Shown one piece after another: positions 1-6,694 of a stretch of 6,767 nt of DNA; the first letter of the stretch is position 1; every line of letters starts with the position of its first letter. The stretch lies in NCBI GenBank assembly GCA_029939785.1, contig JAOZSG010000191.1, forward strand, positions 1 to 6,767. The letters run 5' to 3'. The DNA is from Fidelibacterota bacterium. GTDB taxonomy: Bacteria; Fidelibacterota; UBA2242; JAFGTP01. Below the pieces are notes generated by a model, which saw only the letters and a program-made list of their open reading frames with translations, was not told where the DNA came from and did not search any database. Position numbers and translations under genes: made by a program.

Positions 1-20
1 TATCATGTTAATCCTGTCTA
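1..20. repeat. Edge of a short degenerate 9 bp intergenic repeat
   Basis: ATCATGTTA (2-10) and ATCCTGTCT (11-19) are adjacent 9-mers of the same pattern, AATC.TGTT. From memory, strings of AATCCTGTT-like 9-mers ending in GTCTAA plus a T-run are a common intergenic repeat in many environmental bacterial genomes. The T-run is present here at 22-28. Only two copies are in view, so the assignment is tentative. The rest of 1-53 is the GH116 trailer and holds no clear gene start or terminator. Confidence 0.35.
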
Positions 21-53
21 ATTTTTTTCATATCCACCATCTAACAGATGACA

Positions 54-3000
54 TTACCTCTTTTTGGCAACTTTTTTATTTACTCCTGAAACAATACATT
101 CTTTAATCCGGATTTTACCGGATTTTACGTCAATAAATGGTTCACCGTTTTTCAGACCCACTGTAGCAAAGCCACTTTCTGTCGAAAGAAAACTACGAAA
201 ATCATTGCCAACTCTGGAGTTAATATAAAGCGTTTTATCAACTGCATCATAGCGAACACCTGTTAATGCTTCAATCAAACCATAGCTGGCTAAAGCTCTG
301 GCATACCAATGACCACATTCATATTCATTAAACGGATTACGAACTTTCCCATCATATCTATCTCTACAAACTCTTACAATATCCAATCCCTCTTTTACAT
401 AACCTTCCCATATCAGATGTGATGCGGCCTGATACTCGATACCTGTCCACACTTCATCACTATAAACAAAAGGTATAACCGGTTTATTTCCATTGGGCCA
501 GGTACATATAAGCAAACCCCCTTCATTACCAACCGCATAAGATGGACGCTGAACATTTGCGTGATCAGATAAATCATGCTTTAAATTATATTTATAAACA
601 GATTTAAGATGACTTTTAATTTTTTCCTGATCAACAAGATTTCCATCCATACCACACATATTTGCCATCCAAAAACCAAGTATTCCATCTGACAAACAAC
701 CTGTACCGTACTGATATTTAGGTCCCTGTTTATTAATTTTTGCTGAAAGTTCTGCATACCCACTACCCGAACCGGTACCCTCAAGTGGTTTGAATGTAGC
801 GTCTATACCTGTGAATTTAACTTGCTGAAAAAAATATTCACCGTTATATAGATTAGATTCCAGATATTTACTTCCTTTATCAAGCAACTTTTGATAACGC
901 GAAACATCTTCACCATAAAAAGAACCTATCTTAACAGCTGCAGAGAGAGCACCGAGATAAAAACTTGAACAATGACCATTTGGCCCCCAATACTCAATAT
1001 CGTAAGTATTATGATGTGGTTCTTCCAAAACACCAATTTCTCGTGGATCCCAGGTATTTATACAATATTCTAAACTTTGTTTAACATTTGGCCAGATTGC
1101 TTTAAGCCATTTTTTATCTCCGGAAATTCTCCACTCACGATAAACTTTCATAATGCCACCTAATTGCCCGTCTGCCGCTGCATTAGAAGTATGATTAAGC
1201 GTCTTGGAGATTGGTAAATTCGATCGAAAAACCTGATGACCTTCTTTGTCCTGACTAAAAAAGAATTCCGTCTCTCTCAAACTTCGCTCCAAACTGGGAA
1301 AAAGATGAGGAATTGCTTGTGCATAATTCCAAACATGAGTACATGAACCAGGGCAACAACCTAAGTTGTCCCCGCAACCTTCATAGGCCCAGAGTTTTCC
1401 ATCTGTCTGTCTTAAAACTGTAGGAGATTTTAAAATAGTTAAATTAGCGGCAACTGCTTCAATAACTTCAGCAGGTAAATCAGAATCATAAAATGTTTTA
1501 GAAAACAATTCTGATTTTTCTCGTAACATATCATAGTTTTCTTTCCAATATGAAACTAATTCATCACTGGTTTTAAAACGATCGGCATACCATGGTTTGT
1601 AATAACGGTCTGTAGAACAACAGACATCATCCTTACACTCTGGGGCAGGTGTACCGGAAGCAATTTCGGATCCTGGCACATACCATGCAAGTTTTAACCG
1701 AATAGTCTTTTGTTCATTTGGTTTCAAAGTAAATGGAATAAATAATGATGCACCTGAACTTGAACCTTCCTGAGGTGGATTATTTACAAGTTGTGCATTT
1801 TGTATATTATTCCATGTTACAGTCATTGGATCCCACCAACCACCTTTAAACCAGGAATGGTCAATTACTACATCTTCATCATCTACAAACAAAGCTAATG
1901 AAGCTTCTCCTTTATTATTATCTTTGTCATCAATATTAACTCCATATCCAAACCGAATTGCAGCACCACCTGTATTCTGATAATATTCAAGTTTTACATT
2001 ATAAGTCTTACCCTTTTTCAATTTCATTCTTTTAGTTGTAAGAGTCTCACTTTGTTGAAACCATTTTGAAATTATCAATTCATCATTAATGTATAAACGG
2101 TAACCATCATCACCGGAAACTGCAAACATATACTCAGCTGTTTTATCCGCTGTAATTTGTCCTGTCCAGCGTGCTGAAAATTCCTTTGCAGGGAAACCGG
2201 GTTGCACAAAACCTGTAAAAGTCTGATTGACAAATTCATTAACAATTGTATATGTGGGTTTACCTTTGAACTCCATATTTGGATAATACTCTGCCAATAA
2301 TCCGGGAACAGACTTATCTGAATCAGGAGTTTTGGTAGTAAACTTCGAATTGGTATAGTATTCTGACAAAGGTATTTTCTGCGTTGGTCCCTGGTATAGA
2401 ACAATCCCTTTTTCCATAGATTTAATAGCATCATTGGGTATTGCTTTACCCTTTGATTGCTTTGTTTTCATAAAATTAGGTGTATTGTAGGAAAATACAG
2501 CTTCTACAGTTTTGTTGGAATTATTCACGAACTTGTATTCCAAACCTGCAACCGGCAAACTGGATGCATCCGGATCGTTGGGAACAAAAGGACTCCAGCC
2601 TGTAAGTTGTACATCCAGCGGGATTTCCTTATCACGCAATGAAATTTCTCCAAAAGGAAAACGTGTCAAAAATTCTGCTGATTCAAATCGAGGCAAACCA
2701 TAGGTTGTTCGTCCTGAACCATTACCACTACCGGAACCACCAAAAATTTTCCAATCCGGTACAGGTCCTTCAAGAACTTTGGCAATATTATTTTTACCCT
2801 TAATACAAATAGCGGCATAAGTGGCAGGTTCGTGGAAAAATTCCATTTGATGTTTCAAAGAAACATGGGAAATTGCTCCGGTTCCTTCCAGACAAATCAT
2901 TCCCGTACCCATTCCACCCATTGGAAAAGCAATGCGATTAAGATATTCATCTGTATAGGTTCCATTATAAGAATATTGTGCATTTTGTGCCTGAATTCTA

Positions 3001-3077
3001 CTTCCTGATCCTAAAAAAATAAATATTGAAATAAGACTAAGAAAAAGTTTTAATTTCCATTTTGACATTGTTAACAT
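54..3077 (-). CDS. Secreted GH116-family beta-glycosidase with inserted PA14 domain
   Basis: Predicted 1007-residue exported retaining beta-glycosidase of family GH116 (the family of human GBA2 and bacterial beta-glucosidases and beta-xylosidases). Residues 1-30 look like a Sec signal peptide: basic start, hydrophobic stretch about 10-22, likely cut after RIQA; no lipobox cysteine. The N-terminal beta-sandwich begins near residue 45 with the family motif GGMGTG (54-59) and resumes at about 390 with WFKGGWWDP (409-417). Between these lies a PA14 module (about 257-380: GLLAEYY, FSARWTG, DDGYRLYIND). The (alpha/alpha)6 catalytic domain fills about 525-940. By alignment from memory, E566 in WAYEG is the nucleophile and D693 in NTYD the acid/base. 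The C-terminal motif RNPFNEYECGHWYARA (913-928) is also intact. The extra length over typical bacterial GH116 (about 800) is explained by PA14 plus signal peptide. The first ATG is preferred over Met4 because GGAGG lies 9 nt upstream of it. Last gene of the likely operon. The family is secure; the substrate (glucoside, xyloside or other) is not determined. Confidence 0.93.
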   Translation of the reverse strand: MLTMSKWKLKLFLSLISIFIFLGSGSRIQAQNAQYSYNGTYTDEYLNRIAFPMGGMGTGMICLEGTGAISHVSLKHQMEFFHEPATYAAICIKGKNNIAKVLEGPVPDWKIFGGSGSGNGSGRTTYGLPRFESAEFLTRFPFGEISLRDKEIPLDVQLTGWSPFVPNDPDASSLPVAGLEYKFVNNSNKTVEAVFSYNTPNFMKTKQSKGKAIPNDAIKSMEKGIVLYQGPTQKIPLSEYYTNSKFTTKTPDSDKSVPGLLAEYYPNMEFKGKPTYTIVNEFVNQTFTGFVQPGFPAKEFSARWTGQITADKTAEYMFAVSGDDGYRLYINDELIISKWFQQSETLTTKRMKLKKGKTYNVKLEYYQNTGGAAIRFGYGVNIDDKDNNKGEASLALFVDDEDVVIDHSWFKGGWWDPMTVTWNNIQNAQLVNNPPQEGSSSGASLFIPFTLKPNEQKTIRLKLAWYVPGSEIASGTPAPECKDDVCCSTDRYYKPWYADRFKTSDELVSYWKENYDMLREKSELFSKTFYDSDLPAEVIEAVAANLTILKSPTVLRQTDGKLWAYEGCGDNLGCCPGSCTHVWNYAQAIPHLFPSLERSLRETEFFFSQDKEGHQVFRSNLPISKTLNHTSNAAADGQLGGIMKVYREWRISGDKKWLKAIWPNVKQSLEYCINTWDPREIGVLEEPHHNTYDIEYWGPNGHCSSFYLGALSAAVKIGSFYGEDVSRYQKLLDKGSKYLESNLYNGEYFFQQVKFTGIDATFKPLEGTGSGSGYAELSAKINKQGPKYQYGTGCLSDGILGFWMANMCGMDGNLVDQEKIKSHLKSVYKYNLKHDLSDHANVQRPSYAVGNEGGLLICTWPNGNKPVIPFVYSDEVWTGIEYQAASHLIWEGYVKEGLDIVRVCRDRYDGKVRNPFNEYECGHWYARALASYGLIEALTGVRYDAVDKTLYINSRVGNDFRSFLSTESGFATVGLKNGEPFIDVKSGKIRIKECIVSGVNKKVAKKR
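1938..2309 (-). other. PA14 domain encoded inside the GH116 gene
   Basis: Codes for residues about 257-380 of the GH116 protein. The start GLLAEYYPN, the core FSARWTGQI, the aspartate pair in SGDDGYRLYIND and the end LEYYQNTGGAAIRFGYG are the usual landmarks of PA14 beta-barrels. In other glycosidases (for example some GH3 enzymes) PA14 inserts bind carbohydrate or shape the active-site entrance. The DD pair fits the calcium and ligand site of sugar-binding PA14 proteins. Flanking residues (about 220-256 and 381-395) are low in motif content and look like linkers. The insertion interrupts the N-terminal sandwich rather than sitting at an end of the protein. Binding to sugar is inferred. Confidence 0.85.
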
Positions 3078-3086
3078 TTTAGATTT

Positions 3087-3091
3087 CCTCC
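3087..3091 (-). promoter_or_regulatory. Shine-Dalgarno site of the GH116 gene
   Basis: The minus strand reads GGAGGAAATCTAAAATG, a near-perfect anti-16S match 9 nt before the first ATG. The alternative ATG three codons later would be 18 nt away, so this site decides the start. It sits just beyond the left end of the palindromic element at 3108-3230, so the GH116 gene keeps its own translation signal. Confidence 0.75.
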
Positions 3092-3107
3092 ATAATTAGT
3101 TATTCTT

Positions 3108-3230
3108 GATGGATTCGTAAAAAGTAATTTGAAAGTTGGAATCATTGTTACTTCGGAATCACCTTTCGACGGGCTCAAGATGACAGAGCTTACGAAAAAT
3201 GAAAGAAATATGACTTTCTACGAATTTATC
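3108..3230. repeat. 123 bp palindromic intergenic element with terminal inverted repeats (MITE-like)
   Basis: The 21 bp ends, 3108-3128 and the reverse complement of 3210-3230, match at 17 of 21 positions. Both ends share GAT..ATTCGTA.AAAGT. The interior has no convincing reading frame. It contains a short direct repeat, GGAATCA at 3138-3144 and 3155-3161, and a stretch reading TCATCTTGAGCCCGTCGAAA on the minus strand. From memory, both the CGTAAAAAGT-type ends and the TCATCTTGAGC-type interior resemble non-autonomous repeats scattered between genes in many environmental bacteria; I cannot verify this here. It fills most of the gap between the SSS stop codon (4 bp away) and the GH116 ribosome binding site (16 bp away). 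No clear target-site duplication is visible. In the operon transcript it could fold into a long stem, which may stabilise the upstream message or reduce GH116 expression; that is inference. Confidence 0.7.
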
Positions 3231-3234
3231 ATTA

Positions 3235-5025
3235 TTAATTTTCAAGTTTATTATACCAGTTTTGTTTTAGAAAATAGGATGAAAGTATCAAAACTATTCC
3301 GGCATATATTATCGACATATTTTCCTGGATAACAATATAAATCGGCAAAGCGACAAGTGATGTCTGCCAAATAATACCAACAAAAATATTTACCATATCG
3401 CGTTTAAAATTTTTATTTTGCTTAAAATCAGGATTATCTTTTAAAACTTCCTGTAATACAGGTTTCCAAAATCCCCATGGACGTGTTTTTGTATAAAAGT
3501 TTTTTAGCACATTCATATCATCAGGCTTTGTTAACAGGGTACCTGCAATACAAGCAATACTAGATCCCAATAAGATGAATGGAAAAGAATTAAGCGGTGA
3601 AAGATTCGGAAACATTGCAGGAAAAATCATGGCTAATAGAATTCCTGATGTCATTCCCCAAAAGAAACCATAACCATTAAAACGCCACCAGTACCATTTT
3701 AATACATTGGCAGCTGTATAACCACCCCATAATGCAGCAACAATCCATTGTGTAATAGTATTAATAGAATCAGTCATAAATCCGAATGCCAACCCAACTA
3801 TAATTACGACCAAAGATGAAATATAACTAAGAAAAATGTATTTTTTAGTCGTAGCGTTTGGATTAAAGAAACGTTTATAAATATCGTTTACTATATATGC
3901 AGGTGCAGCATTTACAGTAGCTGCAAAAGTTGACATAAAAGCGGCAAGCAGACCTGCGAGTAAAATGCCCATCAATCCAACCGGAATAAAATTGTTTATT
4001 GCATAGGGTAATATCATTTCAAAATCTATCCCATCGCCCATTGCTATTAACTGTGGGCTAAAATAAACCAATGCCAAAACAGTTAAACCGGCAATCATTA
4101 AATAACGAGGAAAAAATAATGCAATCGAAACCATACTACTCATTTTAGCGGCATCTTTGGGATTACGTGCAGCCAGAATACGTTGCATATCAAAATTTGG
4201 AGCAGGTCCGGCAGCACTGACTAAGATACCCTTAAAAAGCATCATCATAAAAAAGAAACTAAACAGTTCCCAGCCATCGCCTGCTATGCGAGTATTTACA
4301 GAATCTATTAATCCATTCCAGTCCAAATCCAAAACCCAACCAAAGGAAATTTCTTTCCAACCATCAGGAATTACTTTTGCCAATGCTTCCGGAGAAACTT
4401 TGATAATAGCAATAATAGCAATAACAATAGATGCAATGGTCATAACAGTAAACTGGATTATTTCGGTGATTACGACACTAAACATACCACCCATCACAGC
4501 ATATAATGCCGTGATTCCCATAAAAATAATAGCATATAAATCAGCTGATAAATCCCAGGGCATAAATACAACCGCAAATTTTCCAATACCTTTAAAAGCA
4601 TAAGCGATCATGCCCACTACACTGATAAGTGCAAAAACAACAACACTGATATGCGAAAGATTCGCTCCCCTATCCTTACCAAAACGAAATTTTATCCACT
4701 CTGCACCGGTTAACACATTAGAACGCCTTAGCCACGTTGATAAAAAAACCATCAAAAATATTTGATTAAATACAGGCCATAACCAGGGAATCCAAACACC
4801 TTTCATTCCATAAACAAACAGTAAGTAAACTAACCACATAGTCCCGGTAATATCAAACATACCGGATGCATTTGAGACACCCAGCACATACCAGGGCATT
4901 GTTTTTCCACCAAGAAAATAGGAATCCAAATTTTTAGCAGCACGCTTTTTCAGAAAAAACCCAATTGAAATGGCTGTTACAAGATAAAGTGCAATAATTG
5001 ATATATCAATCCAATGTATATTCAT
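3235..5025 (-). CDS. Sodium:solute symporter (SSS family), SGLT-like sugar transporter
   Basis: Predicted 596-residue inner-membrane symporter that uses the sodium gradient to import a solute, most likely a sugar given its neighbours. About 14 or 15 hydrophobic segments are visible: for example 6-24, 45-72, 77-97, 125-155, 161-180, 184-208, 253-275, 298-321, 336-370, 397-418, 454-473, 481-499, 543-566 and 570-586. SSS landmarks are the broken first core helix with SNASGMFD (51-58), the FDMQRILAARNPKDA loop (278-292), and the helix LLAAFMSTFAATVNAAPAYI (359-378) followed by NDIYKRFF. S365 and T366 fall where SGLT-type proteins place the two hydroxyl residues of the Na2 sodium site. A cytoplasmic linker (about 500-542) leads to two further helices at the C-terminus, as in longer members of the family. 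AAGGAAG lies 9 nt before the ATG. It follows the GPH gene by 71 bp with no terminator seen. The solute is not predictable from sequence; the SSS family also moves amino acids, vitamins and organic acids. Confidence 0.9.
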   Translation of the reverse strand: MNIHWIDISIIALYLVTAISIGFFLKKRAAKNLDSYFLGGKTMPWYVLGVSNASGMFDITGTMWLVYLLFVYGMKGVWIPWLWPVFNQIFLMVFLSTWLRRSNVLTGAEWIKFRFGKDRGANLSHISVVVFALISVVGMIAYAFKGIGKFAVVFMPWDLSADLYAIIFMGITALYAVMGGMFSVVITEIIQFTVMTIASIVIAIIAIIKVSPEALAKVIPDGWKEISFGWVLDLDWNGLIDSVNTRIAGDGWELFSFFFMMMLFKGILVSAAGPAPNFDMQRILAARNPKDAAKMSSMVSIALFFPRYLMIAGLTVLALVYFSPQLIAMGDGIDFEMILPYAINNFIPVGLMGILLAGLLAAFMSTFAATVNAAPAYIVNDIYKRFFNPNATTKKYIFLSYISSLVVIIVGLAFGFMTDSINTITQWIVAALWGGYTAANVLKWYWWRFNGYGFFWGMTSGILLAMIFPAMFPNLSPLNSFPFILLGSSIACIAGTLLTKPDDMNVLKNFYTKTRPWGFWKPVLQEVLKDNPDFKQNKNFKRDMVNIFVGIIWQTSLVALPIYIVIQENMSIIYAGIVLILSSYFLKQNWYNKLEN

Positions 5026-5096
5026 TTTAATTGTCTTCCTTACTAATTAACTTCTAAACGAATTACATGATACTGAATTATAATTGTATATTACGA

Positions 5097-6464
5097 TTAT
5101 TCTGCATTAATTTTACTTTTCCGTTCCTGCAATTCAATCTCTATAGTTTTCACCTGTTTTTCAGTCAGATTATAAAAAATAAGTGGAACAATACATATCG
5201 CCGCCATAACCGCAGGAATAATGCTTAACAACAGTCTAATACCAAATATAGATTCATCGGTTTGTGGCATATTTGCAACATATCCATAATATGTTAATAT
5301 CCACATTGTAATAGCACCACCAATTGCAAAGCCACTTTTGCCCGCAATACCAACAGCCGAATAAAACAGTCCTGTAGCACGACGACCACTTTTCCATTCT
5401 GTATAGTCTATTGTATCAGCAATCATTGATAAAAACAACGGTATAGAAGGACCAGATGCTAAAGAAAAAATAATCTGTAATGCAAACAGTAGAACAATAT
5501 CAGTCGGATCAGCAATAAAAAAGAGTGCCTGAGATATTACAATAATAATCAGAGAAACAATAAATAACATTCTTTTTCCCATTTTTCGGACTAACCAGTT
5601 TGTTGGCATCACACCAACTAAAACTGAAAATGTACCAGCAACCATAAATGCTGATGCTAACTCTTTGTTACCCACGTAATAATCAAAATAGTAAATAATT
5701 ACAGAACTACGAATAGCCACATAAATCAAAAGGAATAAATTTGTTAAAAAAATTAAAAACCAATTACGATTTTTAAATAATTCTTTTATATCCAATTTAA
5801 GCGATGCTTCAATTTGTGGATCAGGTTTTACTCTTTCTTTAGTTGTAAAGAATGCTACGAGAAAAAAAATAAACGCAAACAGACCTAAAATAGCTACAGC
5901 CAATTGATAACCTCGGGCTTCATCGCCTTTACCCAGATATTCAACCATTGGTATCAGAAAAGCCTGCACAGCCAATCCAGCACCATAGGCAAACACCATA
6001 CGATAAGAAGACACACTTGTACGCTCTTCAGAACTTGGAGACATTACACCAATTATTGAACCAAAAGGAACATTGATAGCAGTGTAAATAACCATCATTA
6101 TCGTATAAGTGATATAAGCGTAAACTATTTTTCCGGTAACCGAGAGATCAGGAGTAGAAAACATAAGCACTGCCACAATCGCATAGGGTGCAGCAAACCA
6201 TAACAGATAGGGACGAAAACTACCCCATTTTGTTCTGGTACGATCAGCAATAACCCCCATAATAGGATCATTAAAAGCATCGAAAAGCCGGACAACCAGA
6301 AACATAGTTCCAACTGCTGCTGCCGGTATTCCAAATGTATCGGTATAAAATACCGGTAAAAAGAACATTAATGTTTGCCATACGCTACTTGATGCAAAAT
6401 CTCCCATACTGTATCCCATTTTCTCCAAAACAGAAAGTTTGCCGGAATTTTTTAAATTTGTCAT
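5097..6464 (-). CDS. GPH-family glycoside:cation symporter (MelB/YicJ-like, MFS)
   Basis: Predicted 455-residue, 12-helix inner-membrane sugar:cation symporter of the glycoside-pentoside-hexuronide family, which includes MelB, XynB and YicJ. The family markers are present in order: GYSMGDFASS (17-26) in helix 1; RLFDAFNDPIMGVIADRTRTKWGSFRPYLLW (59-89), with D62 and D66 matching the cation-site aspartates D55 and D59 of MelB; NVPFGSI (131-137); the second-half signature MIADTIDYTEW..GRRATGLFYS (347-369); and K376 in GIAGKSG, which corresponds to a conserved MelB lysine. Length is normal for the family and nothing appears truncated. AAGGAG lies 10 nt before the ATG. It is the first gene of the likely operon, behind a 62 bp AT-rich leader and a hairpin repeat array. 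Together with the SSS gene it gives the locus two different ion-coupled permeases, which may take different products, such as a disaccharide and a monosaccharide. The substrate is inferred only from linkage to GH116. Confidence 0.92.
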   Translation of the reverse strand: MTNLKNSGKLSVLEKMGYSMGDFASSSVWQTLMFFLPVFYTDTFGIPAAAVGTMFLVVRLFDAFNDPIMGVIADRTRTKWGSFRPYLLWFAAPYAIVAVLMFSTPDLSVTGKIVYAYITYTIMMVIYTAINVPFGSIIGVMSPSSEERTSVSSYRMVFAYGAGLAVQAFLIPMVEYLGKGDEARGYQLAVAILGLFAFIFFLVAFFTTKERVKPDPQIEASLKLDIKELFKNRNWFLIFLTNLFLLIYVAIRSSVIIYYFDYYVGNKELASAFMVAGTFSVLVGVMPTNWLVRKMGKRMLFIVSLIIIVISQALFFIADPTDIVLLFALQIIFSLASGPSIPLFLSMIADTIDYTEWKSGRRATGLFYSAVGIAGKSGFAIGGAITMWILTYYGYVANMPQTDESIFGIRLLLSIIPAVMAAICIVPLIFYNLTEKQVKTIEIELQERKSKINAE

Positions 6465-6518
6465 AATACAACTACTCCTTTTTGTTTAATTTATTTATTT
6501 CAATTTATTCTATTTTAT

Positions 6519-6549
6519 AATATAGGCCACAAAATTGGAACAGCCACAA
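6519..6549 (-). promoter_or_regulatory. Possible promoter of the three-gene operon
   Basis: On the minus strand TTGTGG (6549-6544) and TATATT (6524-6519) are separated by 19 bp and lie 55 bp before the GPH start codon. The upstream hexamer is part of a CACAAA box of the adjacent repeat, so any regulator binding the repeat would touch the promoter. The stretch is very AT-rich, which makes -10-like matches cheap, and the spacing is slightly long. I see no clear Bacteroidota-type TTTG / TAnnTTTG pair. Treat it as a candidate only. Confidence 0.25.
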
Positions 6550-6597
6550 AAGAAAAAACTATTGAATCTTTTTGTTTGCAACTGTTCATTTTTGTGG
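6527..6597. repeat. Imperfect palindrome of repeat unit 1
   Basis: The arms 6527-6550 and 6576-6597 are inverted copies. Both ends read CCACAAAA going inwards, followed by an AACAG block. In unit 1 the inner box of the right arm has decayed to TTTGC, while the left inner box is intact as CCACAAA. This is the copy nearest the GPH gene, and its left end overlaps the candidate promoter. Confidence 0.7.
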
Positions 6598-6624
6598 TTA
6601 TCATCAATACTTCCTAAAATTATT

Positions 6625-6694
6625 CACAAAACTAAAACTGTCACAAAAGAAAAAACTATCAAATCTTCTTGTTTGTGGCTGTTCATTTTTGTGG
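6625..6694. repeat. Imperfect palindrome of repeat unit 2
   Basis: The left arm 6625-6647 and right arm 6673-6694 are inverted copies matching at about 18 of 22 aligned positions, with one gap. Both inner boxes (TCACAAA and, inverted, CCACAAA) and both outer boxes are present. One arm difference would be a G-U wobble in RNA. The visible half of unit 3 repeats the left arm exactly. Confidence 0.7.

Noticed and set aside
38..50. Small hairpin CATCT-AAC-AGATG just after the GH116 stop, as a terminator
   Set aside because: The stem is only 5 bp with a 3-base loop, and on the transcribed strand it is followed by GTGGATATGA and A residues, not a U-run.
2075..2434. Second minus-strand frame of 119 codons within GH116
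   Set aside because: It overlaps the PA14-encoding region, whose own frame shows clear domain motifs; the alternative frame shows none.
3129..3332. Plus-strand open frame of 67 codons across the SSS-GH116 gap
   Set aside because: It consists of the inverted-repeat element plus antisense of the SSS 3' end, has no recognisable motif, and its composition follows the element rather than a protein.
4157..4603. Plus-strand open frame of 148 codons
   Set aside because: It lies wholly antisense to the conserved membrane core of the SSS gene; its residues mirror that helix composition and no ribosome site or family motif is visible.
5050..5094. AT-rich near-palindrome around AATTATAATT between GPH and SSS
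   Set aside because: The stem is short, bulged and almost all A/T, with no U-run; this much symmetry is expected by chance in such AT-rich sequence.
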